The notes beneath the pieces are model-generated. The model was given only the letters and a program-made list of their open reading frames with translations. It ran no database searches and was not told the DNA's origin. From Callipepla californica brunnescens (Eukaryota; Chordata; Aves; Galliformes; Odontophoridae), in the NCBI GenBank assembly GCA_023055505.1, contig JALIRH010000121.1:62001-126000 (forward strand): DNA of 64,000 nucleotides, written 5' to 3'. The first letter of the stretch is position 1; every line of letters begins with the position of its first letter. This document shows positions 47,876 to 57,144 of this stretch, piece after piece. Both the position numbers and the translations under genes were made by a program.

Positions 47876-49350
47876 TGTAGGGTGAATTTGAGTTTTAGGG
47901 TCAAAGTTAAATTGTTAGTTTTAGGGTTAGGGTGAAGGATTGCTTTAGTTCTAGTATTAGGGTGTTTGGGGTTAGGGTTAGGGTAAGGATTTTGGAGTGG
48001 ATTAGGTTTAGGGTCAGGTTTGGGGGAGTTTTGGGGTTAGGGTTAGATTTAGGATTAGGGTTAGCAAAAAAGTTGTTTTAGTTTTAGTTTAGGTTAGTGC
48101 TAGGATTAGGTTGAGTGTTCTTGTGAAGTTTAGGTTTAGGGTTAGGTTTAGGTTTAGATTGAGGTTTAGGGTAAGGAGTAGGGTTCATTTGACTTTTAGG
48201 GTCAGAGTAGAGTTAAGTCGTGTTAGGGTTAAGGTTAAGAACAGGATTCAGATTCCAATTAGGTTTTGGGTTCCTACTAGGGATAGGCCTCAAATTAGTG
48301 TTAAGGTTAGGGTTAGGGTTAGGTATAGGGAAAGGGTTAGTGTTAAGGCCAGGGCAAGTGTATGGTTTAGGGTAAAGATTGGATTTAGGGTTAGGTTTAG
48401 ATGTAGGTTTGGTTTGATCGTTAGGGTGTGAGAAGGCACCGGCCTTGGATTTCATTTGGAGATTGGGTAAGATTTAGGAATAGGAATAACATTGGTGTTT
48501 AAAAGATGATTAGTGTTAGTATTAGGGATAGGGTTACGGTTAGAGTTTAGTTAGGGTTGTTAGTTTTAGAGTGAGGGATAGGGGTATGGTTTGGTCTAGT
48601 ACTTGGGTTAGGGTTTGGGATAGTCATAGCATTAGTGTTAGGGTTAGGGTTCCGTTAGGGTTGTGGTAATCTGATGCTAGGTGTCGGGATTAGGGTTGTG
48701 CTTAAATGTGGGTTTGGTTTGAGGGTCAGAGTTAGGGTTAGGGTAGAGTTAGAATTAGGGTAAGAGTTAGGATTAGGTTTAGGATTAGGATAAAGATTAG
48801 GTTAGGATTAGTGTTGGCTTTAGGGTTGTGTCTGGGAGAAGGGTTAGTGTTAGGGATAGACTTAGGGTAAGAGTAAGTGTTAGGAATAGGCATAGGTTTT
48901 GGGAAAGTTTCAGAGTTTGGACTGGATTTATGATTAGGGTTAGGGACAAAGATTTTTTGAGATTTGTGATTAGATTTAGGGAGAAAAGTAGGCTGACTTG
49001 TGGTCTTAGCAGTAGGTTTAGGTTTAGGTTTAGGTTTAGGATTCCATTTGTATTTATTGATCGAGGTTGGGTTAGTTGGAGTGTAAAGGTCAGAGTAGGG
49101 TTAGGCCTTGGGATAGGGTTAAGGTTTGGAATAGGATTAGGATTCAAATGATGTTACGGGTTGGTGTTAGGGTTAGGGAAAGGTTAGGATCAGGGTTGAG
49201 GTCAGGGTTAGGTATAGGAAAAGGGTTAGTGTTAGGGCTAGGGCAATTGGAAGGGTTAGGCTTAGGCTTAGATATTAGGGTTAGGTTTAGGCGGAGGTTT
49301 GGTTGGAGTGTCAGGGTGAGAGAAGGGGTAGGCCTGGGGTTTGGTTTTGG
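47876..49350. repeat. Degenerate telomeric array, TTAGGG sense (family 2)
   Basis: The strand sense flips near 47860-47880, just after a CCTAGG palindrome, so CCCTAA sequence on the left meets TTAGGG on the right. Marker GTGGTAATCTGATGCT is at 48663. The array ends at about 49350 in retroviral sequence. Confidence 0.9.
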
Positions 49351-49399
49351 GTTACATCATACAAATCATCCCATACATTAGCTGGGGTGGGAGGTGCAA

Positions 49400-51020
49400 G
49401 GAACAGCCAGCAAAGTGCTGAGTTCATTCCAATCAGAGGACCTGAAGATCGGGTAGCTACTATCAAACCGTTTGTGTTGCCAATTCCGATGATATTTATG
49501 GGGCCCTGATGTTATGGTTCAGTGGGGAGTCACTATCAAGTCAGATTTTCGGGAGGGGCCATTGAGAGGTGCGACGCCCTTAAGCTAATATGGAAAACAG
49601 ATACCCCTAGATGGGTGGATCAATGGCCCCTTCCGCTAGAAAAACTTGGCGCCCTCCAAGACTTGGTAGCGGAACAATTAGCAAAAGGACATACTGTACC
49701 TCCACTAATCCTTGGAACTCACCTGGATTTGTCATTAAGAAACAAACTGGTCAATGGCGCTTGTTCCATGACCTCAGAAAAATGAATGATGCTCTGGAAA
49801 ATATGGGAGCCCTTCAACCAGGCCTCCTGTCACCCACTATGATTCCCCGAGACTGGCATTTGACTGGCACTGATCTTCAAGACTGCTTTTTTAATAGTCC
49901 ATTACACCCTGAGGATGCCCCTCCATTTGCTTTTTCAGTTCCAAGCATCAACATGCAAGCCCCGTTGCAGAGATACCAGTGGGTTGTGCTGCCACAAGGA
50001 ATGAAAAATAGCCCCACCATTTGTCAGTGGTATGTAGCTAAAGTGCTTAGCCCCATTCCAGACACAATGCCAAATGTTTTATTGTATCATTAGATGGACG
50101 ACATCTTAGTAACCGCGCAACATCACGAGATCATGGAGGAAGCAGTAGCCCTCCTTACAACTGCTGTTAATTCGGCAGGTTTCTGTATTGCGCCTGAAAA
50201 AATGCAGAAAATATCACCATGGAAATATTTAGGCTGGTGCATCAGAGCCCAGACTATCATTCCCTAGCCCTTACAAAGACAAACTGATGTGAAAAATTGA
50301 CACGATGTACAAAAATGGTTGGGATCAATTAACTGGGTCTGAGCGCTCTTGGGTATCTCTAATGCAGACTTGTATCCTCTTTTGGAACTACTGAAAGGGG
50401 ATTCTGATTTACACTCTCCCTGCCGTCTTGGCTCTGAAGTGGCTAGTGCCTTGCAAAAAGTTGCTGCAGCTAGCACTAACAGACAAGCTCATCGGTGTGC
50501 CCCGGAGTTACCTTTTTTTCTAATGATCCTCAACCCTGCTCGACAACCTCATGCGCTAATTTTTCAGTGGGATTTTCAAAGGCCAGACCCACTATTCATT
50601 ATTGAATGGATTTTTTTGCCAAACCAGTTGACAAAGACAATCCTGACACAGCATGAGATGTTTGCTTCCCTGAGAATCAAAGCTAGGCAGCGCTTGCTGA
50701 TGTTATCAGGGGTAGACTTTTCCTCTAGTTGTTTACCTGTGACAAATGTGTATTTACAATGGCTTGATCAGCAAGCAGATGCCTTTAGCATGGCATTGGC
50801 AAGCTATACAGGCAGCCTTACTTCCCACGCACCGTCACACAAGCTATTGAACCTCAATGTTCACTTCACATCCACACCAAAAAGAAGTGATCAGCTGCTG
50901 CAGGCCCTTACCAGATTACGGATGGGTCTGGAAGATCACACAAATCAGTTATTTGATGGTGGGATAATCAACAGAAGCAATGGGATTCGGATATTGAAAT
51001 TGTTTCTGGTTCTCCACAAA
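49400..51020 (+). pseudogene. Class II protease end, reverse transcriptase and RNase H remnant
   Basis: After a protease tail (around 49500), RT starts in one frame (WVDQWPLPLEKL, about 49616) and shifts frame near 49695 to WNSPGFVIKKQTGQWRL and WHLTGTDLQDCFF. LPQGMKNSPTICQW then leads to the catalytic box, where the Tyr codon is a TAG (50091-50093) directly before MDD (50094-50102). Downstream frames include a thumb/connection-like region (PWKYLGWCI) and a long open frame (50349-51023) with RNase H-like character but no motif I can firmly place. Polymerase activity is excluded by the lesions. Confidence 0.8.
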
Positions 51021-51319
51021 TAGTGGAACCAGCTGCTGTTGTCCGAGTTTTTTGGAAATGGTCCACACCTTTCAATCCTATTACCGACTCAGCTTCTGTT
51101 GCAGGAATTGTTCAGCGAGCAGAAGCATCCATATTACGCAATATTTCTCACTCTTCATTGTTTATTTTGTTCCAGGAACTTTTTTTTTTTTAGACTCCCA
51201 CACTCATCCTTATTTTGTAATGCACATCCGCTCACACACATCTTTACCTGGTTTCACGGCAGAAGGGAATCTCAAGCTGATATGTCCGTGTTTTACCAGA
51301 CCGAATAGCGCAAGCTAAA

Positions 51320-52148
51320 CTTAGCCACTCCTTCTTTCATCAGAATGCTGGAGGTCTTAAACGACAGTCTGGGCTTACCTCCCAACAAGCATCAAACATT
51401 ACAGCGGTATGTCCCGACTGCCAGAGGCATTCTTTCCCATCAATAGCAGGGGGGGTTAACCCCAGAGATCTGCAGAGCCTCCAGCTATGGCAAATGGATG
51501 TCACACATTACCCATGGTTTGGTAAGCTGAAATATACACATTCCTCGATTGATACTTTTTCCGGAGCTTTATTTTCCTCTTGTCATACAGGAGAAAAGGC
51601 ACGAGATGTTCGCAAGCGTTTGCTGCGTGCTTTTGCTACATTAGGTATCCCTTCCCAATTAAAAACAGATCATGGTCCTGCATATACCTCTGCTGCGACA
51701 AAAGCCTTCCTGGATTCTTGGGGCATTATGCACATCACCGCGATCCCTCATTCCCCTCCAGGTCAATTGAGCGGTCACACCAATCTTTAAAGCGTCTATT
51801 AGCACAACAGAAAGGGGGAATGGGAGCTTCCCCTCCTGAGGAGCGACTACATAAAGCTCTTGATGTTTTCACTTTTTGAATTCTTCTCTGCTAGATACCA
51901 ATCCCCCGATAGTCCGACATTTTAGTTCGAATATCACATTGGAAAGAAGAATCAAGGCTCCGGTGTTGATTCGCCACCCAGAAACAGGTATGATAATGGG
52001 GCCATATCCTCTTGTCACATGGGGGAGAGGTTATGCTTGTGTCTCCACAGGAAAAGGCCCCAGGTGGATTCCTGCGAAGAACGTGAAACCATACCGGGAG
52101 GAACAGACTTCGTTGACAACAGATGAAAACACAACCAAGGAAGGATGA
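51320..52148 (+). pseudogene. Class II integrase
   Basis: The N-terminal zinc-binding HHCC pattern is visible: His pair at 51326 and 51338, and CPDC at 51410-51421. The core has Asp in MDVTHY (51497), Asp in LKTDHGPAYTS (about 51668), and the region with Glu (SIERSHQSLKRLL) in a different frame after a shift near 51755. A second shift at the T-run near 51872 leads to the C-terminal domain (51876-52148) with PYPLVTWGRGYACVSTG and GPRWIPAKNV. All catalytic positions are present but split over frames. Confidence 0.8.
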
Positions 52149-52180
52149 GACCAGCTACTGTATGGACTTGACTTCTTGAA

Positions 52181-53312
52181 ATGTCAGGACTCTCTACTGG
52201 TTTTATTACCCTCCCAAAAACGAATGTGTGGCTTACACTTGCTAATATTACTCATCAGGAAACACTTTGCTTAGCCACTGCAACTGCGCAAAATCCCTTC
52301 TCTACCCGCTTGGTGGGCTTTCCCATAGACGAGTGGCCAATCCCTGGTCCCTCACGAGCAATCTTTACTGGCACAAATTCAGTAGATAATTGGGATGGAT
52401 GGGTTCCATATCTTCCGTCAGCCAAATTAGAGCCACAAGAAATAGATTTCTTAGGATCTATAAAAATGGACTTCTGCCTGAGATTCCATTCTACTGGAAA
52501 AAATAAAACCAAACTATGGGATGTCAGTCCCGTAGACACAGCCATCAATAACCAAACTCTGTGGTGTAATTACACCTCACCCAGCCTTTCAAAATCAGTA
52601 AATGCTCCTTTACAGTTACCAGATGGAGTTTTCCGTAGTTGCGCTGACCGGGCATGGCCTGCCATTCCTTCTTACATTAGAGGTGGGCCATGTAGTCTCG
52701 GGCGTTTAACTATCCTTACCCGAAATGAGACAACTGTCTTGCAGTGGAGAAAGAAATATTCTCATCACCGTTTTAGGAGAATGACCCACACCTTCAGATC
52801 AGATTGTGATGATAACATGAAGTTTTGGAACAGGGAGACCATAGGAGCCGTTTCCTTTTTCACACCGCAGGTTGCTGTTGCTAAAGCTTTGGCAACACTG
52901 AACAAACTGGGATCTTGCTTAGCAAAACAAGGAAATGCCACTAGTTTAGCTTTAACAGGTCTTTTACTTGATGCGGACAGTGTCAGACATGCTGCGCCAC
53001 AAAATTGCGCTGCTACTGATTTCCTACTTCTGGCGCAAGGCCATGGCTGGGAGGATTTCGAAGGAATGTGCTGCATGAACCTGTCAGAACATTCCGTTTC
53101 AATTCAAGCAAGTATCAAGACCATACGGGATGGAGTGAAGAAACTGCAGGAACAGAGGGATTGGGACTGGTTGGACAAATGATTCTCGGGATGGGGGTCT
53201 CACCGGATGGCTCCACAGTATCTTAAAAATGATGTGCTACATTGCGATGATCGTTGTAACGCTTTTGCTGTTACTTCCTTGCATTTTACAATGTGCGCAA
53301 AAAGATGATTGA
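52181..53312 (+). pseudogene. Alpharetrovirus-like env, frame-broken at the membrane anchor
   Basis: A 333-codon open frame (52181-53182) covers most of the surface subunit and the transmembrane-subunit ectodomain. It has about seven N-glycosylation sequons (for example NITH, NKTK, NQTL, NYTS, NETT) and a basic RFRR cleavage-like site near residue 205. A Cys-flanked fusion-peptide-like region and a heptad region ending LLLAQGHG follow. The disulfide motif before CCMNLSEHS lacks its first Cys: a Trp stands in HGWEDFEGMCC. The frame stops at 53182, and the hydrophobic anchor with a short tail lies in another frame (about 53196-53312). The N-terminal signal peptide is not present in this frame. 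It is not a functional glycoprotein gene as it stands. Confidence 0.78.
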
Positions 53313-53354
53313 CAATGCTACAAAGAAAATATTCATAACAGAAAGGGGGAGAAG

Positions 53355-53721
53355 TGGGTGATGGCAAAAGTGGGAGTCAGACGGAACTGTTAGCTAAGCA
53401 GGAATCAGGCCATAAACCTTGGACGTAGGCTGTGTAAAGATAAGCTGATAAGCTTGAGACAACCATGTCTAAGGAGTGAAAAGAAACAGAAGACAGTAAT
53501 GGATAGCAATAAGAAACTGTTTGTTTAGATGACTAGGAGTGTTTTATATTCTTGACCTGTTAACACTGAGGAGTGTAAATTCCCTCAATTAGATCCTTGC
53601 AGCTTCCCCCAGTTAGATCCTAACACACACTGCTTCTCTGTCTATCTAAGCTTTGAGTTGTTGCTTAATAAATGGAACATTAGCTAGCATCAAGCTGGGT
53701 TCCCGACCCTTCATTGTAACA
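53355..53721 (+). mobile_element. 3' LTR of the class II provirus
   Basis: A purine-rich tract AGAAAGGGGGAGAAG (53340-53354) directly precedes TGGGTGATGG, taken as the LTR start. AATAAA is at 53667-53672 and the LTR ends TTGTAACA at 53721. Length is about 367 bp. The next base begins the 10-bp satellite, so the flanking target duplication cannot be confirmed. Confidence 0.7.
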
Positions 53722-53855
53722 GTCTGTGGGTCTCTCTGGGTCCCGCTATGGGTCCCAATATGGTTTGCTGTGGGTCACTGTGGGTCCTGCTATGGGTCGC
53801 TGTGGGTCTCTATATGCCCCAGGAGATCCCTAAGGGGCTGCAGTTCCCCTCCACG

Positions 53856-53875
53856 CCACCAGGGGAGGGGGCGCT
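53856..53875 (+). promoter_or_regulatory. CTCF-like motif, copy 1 (with insertion)
   Basis: CCACCAGGGG followed by AGGGGGCGCT resembles the CTCF core with a few extra bases inside. A TCACGTGA (USF/E-box) palindrome follows within a few bases. Confidence 0.35.
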
Positions 53876-54167
53876 CTCACGTGATGTCTCTGTGCCTTCC
53901 TATTGCTCTCTGAGGTTTTCTATGGGTCGCTGTGGGTCCCGGCATGGGTTGCTTTGGGTCAAGCTGTGGGTCACTGTGGGTCGCTGTGGGTCTCGCTATG
54001 GGTCACTGTGGGTTGCTGTGGTTTGCTATGAGTCTCTATGGGTTGCTGTGGGTCGCTGTGGGTCACGCTATGGGTCCCAATAGGGTTCGCTGTGGGTCGG
54101 TGTGGGTCCTGCTATGGGTCTCTACGTGCCCCAGGAGATCCCTAAGGGGCTGCAGTTCCCCTTCACG

Positions 54168-54182
54168 CCACCAGAGGGAGCT
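54168..54182 (+). promoter_or_regulatory. CTCF-like motif, copy 2
   Basis: CCACCAGAGGGAGCT matches the CTCF core (CCASYAGRKGGCRS) at all but one position. The adjacent E-box is altered (TCACATGA). Confidence 0.4.
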
Positions 54183-54414
54183 CTCACATGATGTCGCTGT
54201 GTCTCTACGGCTTCCTATTGCTCTCTGTGTTTTCCTATTGGGCGCTATGTGTCGCTATGGGTCCCAATATGCTTCGCTGTGGGTTACTGTGGGTCACTGT
54301 GGATCGCTATGGGTTGCTATGGATCGCTTTGGTTTGCTGTGGGTCCTGCTATGGGTCTCTGTGGGTCTCTAAGGTTCCCAATGGATCCCTAAGGGGCTGC
54401 AGTTCCCCTCCACG

Positions 54415-54429
54415 CCACCAGGGGGCGCT
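54415..54429 (+). promoter_or_regulatory. CTCF-like motif, copy 3 (consensus)
   Basis: CCACCAGGGGGCGCT is a full match to the published vertebrate CTCF core. The neighbouring E-box is altered (TCACGTAA). Confidence 0.55.
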
Positions 54430-55201
54430 CTCACGTAATGTCGCTGGGTCTCTAGGGCTCCTTATTGCTATCAGTGGTTTCCTATTGGGCGCTATGGGTC
54501 GCTGTGGGTCACTATGCGTCGCTATCGATCTCTGTGGGCTGCTACGTTTTGCTGCGGGTCTCTATGGGACGCTATGGGTCACTGTGGGTCTTGCTATGTG
54601 TATCCATGGGTCGCTATGGGTCGATGTGGATCGCTATAAGTCTCTACATGTTGCTAAGGGTTGCAATGGGTCGCTGTGGGTCATGCTGTGGGTGTCTGTG
54701 GGTCCAGCTATGGGTCATTGTGGGTCGCAGTGAGTCGCTACGGGTCTCTTCGGGACGCTATGGGTCACTCTAGGTCCTGCTATGGGTCGCTGTGGGTCGC
54801 TTTGGGTCTCTATGGGTCTCAGTGGGTCTCTGTGGGTCACTGTGGGTTGCTATGGGTCGGTGTGGGTCGCTGTGTGTCGCGGTGGGTCGCTATCGGTCAC
54901 TATTGGTTGTAATCGGTCTCTGTGGGTTGCTGTGAGTCGCTGTGGGCCCCCCTATAGGTTGCTGTGGGTCGGCTGGGTCGCTATGGGTTGCTGTGGATGG
55001 CTGTGTGTCGCTGTGCCTCTATGAGTCGCTATGGGTTGCAGTGCGTCGCAATGGGTCAATGTGGTCTGTTACGGGTCGCTGTGGGTTACGCTGTGGGTCC
55101 CAATATGGTTCGCTGTGGGTCAGTGTGGGTCCTGCTATGAGGCGCTGTTGGTCTCTATGTGCCCCAGGAGATTCCTAAGGAGCTGCAGTTCCCCCTCCAC
55201 G

Positions 55202-55216
55202 ACACCAGGCGGCGCT
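55202..55216 (+). promoter_or_regulatory. CTCF-like motif, copy 4
   Basis: ACACCAGGCGGCGCT keeps the CACCAG and GGCGC parts of the CTCF core. The TCACGTGA E-box follows. Confidence 0.4.
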
Positions 55217-55695
55217 CTCACGTGATGTCGCTGTGTCTCTGTGGCTCCCTCTTGCTCCCTGTGGTTTTCCATGGGTCGCTGTGGATCGCTATGGGTCCCA
55301 ATGGATCGCTGTGGTTCCTGGCATGGGTCGCTATGGGTCAAGCTGTGGGTCACTTTGGGTTGCTGTGGGTGTCTGTGGGTCCAGCTATAGGTCACTGTGG
55401 GTCTCAGTGAGTCGCTGTGGGTCTCTATAAATCGCTGTGGGTAACTATGAGTCTCTATGTGTTTCTATGGGTCGCTGTGGGTCTCTATGGGTCGCTGTGG
55501 GTCCCGCTGTGGGTCACTGTGGGTCGCTGTGTGAGCTATCGGTCTCTGTGGGTTGCTGTGGTTCCCCCTATAGGTTGCTGTGGGTCGGTTGGGTCGCTGT
55601 GGGTCCCGCTATGGGTCGCTGTGAGTCTCTATGGGTCGCTGTGGGTCTCTATGAGTCAGTGTGGGTCACTGTGGGTCAGTGTGGGTCGCTGTGGG

Positions 55696-56700
55696 TCCCG
55701 CAGAAGGCGGTGTGCCCAGAGCGAAGCCACGCCCAGCTATGGGGCGGATGTGGGGCAGCTACGGGGCAGCCATGGGTCACCATGGATCTCCATGGGGTCC
55801 CTACGGATCTCAATGGGGTCTCCACTGATCTCAGTGGATCTCAATGGGGTGGCTATGGGGCAGCTGTGGGGCAGCAATGGGGCACTGACCTATTCCCCTC
55901 AGAATGCCGCCACTGCATCTCCTCCACCTCCTGCGGGAGCACCTCTGTGGGGCAGAACTCTGCCCCACACCTTCACCCCAAACATCCACACCACAGCTCA
56001 GCCCCACAGCGCTGCCCCACATCCCACACATTTGCCCCACATCTCTGCCCCTCATCCCCTGGCCACACAGCTCAGCCCCACATCCCACAGCTCAGCCCCT
56101 CATCCCACACCTGGCCCCAGAGCTCAGCCCTGTGGCTCTGCCCCACACATCTGCCCCAAACCCCACACCTGGACCCACAGCTCAGCCCCACATCCCTCAG
56201 CTCTGCACCACAGCTCAGCCCCTCACCCCACACCTGGCCCCAGAGCTCAGCCCTGTGGCTCTGCCCCACACATCTGCCCCAAACCCCACACCTGGACCCA
56301 CAGATCTGCCCCACATCCCACAGCTCTGCCCCACGGCTCAACCCCAATCTGCACATACCTGCCCCACATCCCACAGCTCTGCCCCACATACCTACCTGCC
56401 CCACAGATCAGCCCCACATTCCACAGCTCTGCCCCATGGATCAGCCTCACATCCCGCAGCTCAGCCCCGCATCTGAGCCCCACATCTGCTCATACCTGCA
56501 CCACACCTCCGCCCCCCAACCGCCACAGCTCTGCCCCACAGATCCACCCCACAGCTCAGCCCCGCATCCCACAGCTCTGCCCCAATCAGTGCACCTGGAC
56601 CCACAACTCTGCCCCACAGCTCTGCCCCAAGCCTGGACCCCACACCCACGACCCCAGCCCCAAATCCCTGCCCCATAACCCCATAACCTGACCCCGGCCC
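55696..56700 (-). other. C-rich minisatellite region, probable intronic DNA of a minus-strand gene fragment
   Basis: The plus strand is dominated by CCCCACAGCTCTG/CAGCCCCACATC-like units. A tandem duplication of 123 bp is visible (ACCTGGCCCCAGAG at 56109 and 56232). Near 55735-55885 a few 11-bp units like those of the 9.9-20.2 kb satellite occur. Read on the minus strand it resembles a short-repeat intron of an avian microchromosomal gene. A 424-codon plus-strand open frame (55417-56691) crosses it together with part of the 10-bp satellite and is an artefact. Confidence 0.65.
55890..55942 (-). pseudogene. Candidate second exon of an unrecognised gene
   Basis: Minus strand: acceptor CCCCACAGAG, then 53 nt encoding VLPQEVEEMQWRHSEGNR (last codon split), then donor AG|GTCAGT. 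It is the only stretch in this C-rich region with protein-like composition. Its phase fits the candidate first exon at 56731-56763. The product is not recognised. Confidence 0.35.
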
Positions 56701-56730
56701 CATAACCGCCCCTCCCGCCCTGCCACTGAC

Positions 56731-56763
56731 CACGTGCTCTGCTTCCAGCTCCGCTTCCACCAT
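56731..56763 (-). pseudogene. Candidate first coding exon of an unrecognised gene
   Basis: Minus strand: ATG at 56763, 11 codons (MVEAELEAEHV), then donor GTG|GTCAGT (56731/56730). It lies about 35 bp downstream of a CCAAT box (ATTGG on the minus strand, 56796-56800) inside a CpG island. Ends in phase 0, compatible with the candidate exon at 55890-55942. The short length makes chance possible. Confidence 0.33.
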
Positions 56764-57110
56764 GCGGCCGCTTCCGGCCCCACGGCACAGCTCGGCCAAT
56801 CACAGCACAGATCGGCAGCGGAAAGGGCGGGGTGTGGGGTAGCGAGGCGGAACAGTGCCACTGGAACGAGGCACGATGACCGGAAATAACTGAAACGTCT
56901 GGGAGCGCGGATTTCCGGCAGCGAGCGGGGCATTGTGGGTAAGGAGGCGGAAGCACGCCTGGAAGTGGGAAACCGGAAGCCAGTGGGAAGCGAGTGGGTG
57001 TGGCCAACGTTAAGCCTCGCATTCGAGCCACGCCCCAACGTGCAATGACCCGAAGTGACCCCGATGTGACGCAAAATGACCGCAAATATCCCAGATTACT
57101 TCCAACACTT
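56764..57110 (-). promoter_or_regulatory. CpG-island promoter with CCAAT, GC-box and ETS sites
   Basis: This is unique, CpG-rich sequence with a CCAAT box (56796-56800), a GC box GGGCGGGG (56825-56832) and several ETS-type sites (CCGGAAAT near 56880, TTTCCGGC near 56910, ACCGGAAGCC near 56972). A GCATTGTGGGTAA element lies near 56931. No TATA is seen. It could act bidirectionally. It is followed at 57145 by the telomeric array. Confidence 0.45.
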
Positions 57111-57144
57111 CTTGGAAGCGCTGCGCCCCAAAGGGCCCCAAAAT

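Larger units (their letters stand above)
49360..53721 (+). mobile_element. 5'-truncated class II (beta/alpha-type) provirus with 3' LTR
   Basis: The element begins abruptly near the C-terminus of protease and runs plus-strand through RT (49520-50270), a decayed RNase H region, integrase (51320-52148), env (52181-53312), a polypurine tract (53340-53354) and an LTR ending at 53721. The RT and integrase are class II-like, and the env is closest in character to avian alpharetrovirus env. The LTR joins the 10-bp satellite directly. gag, most of protease and the 5' LTR are missing. There are several frameshifts and stops. Confidence 0.82.
53722..55695. repeat. 10-bp satellite (GGGTCGCTGT / GGGTCGCTAT)
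   Basis: This is a tandem array of 10-bp units such as GGGTCGCTGT, GGGTCGCTAT, GGGTCTCTAT and GGGTCACTGT. A ~115-bp cassette without the 10-bp period interrupts it four times (starting near 53813, 54125, 54377 and 55158). Cassettes contain AGGGGCTGCAGTTCCCC-like sequence and a CTCF-like motif. Repeats are G-rich on the plus strand. Open frames encoding Gly/Ser/Trp/Cys-rich repeats are artefacts. Confidence 0.92.

Noticed and set aside
55417..56691. A 424-codon plus-strand open frame (with overlapping frames of similar length)
   Set aside because: It runs from the 10-bp satellite into the C-rich minisatellite region. Composition is repeat-derived (Ser/Pro/His runs), all frames are open for the same reason, and no domain is seen.
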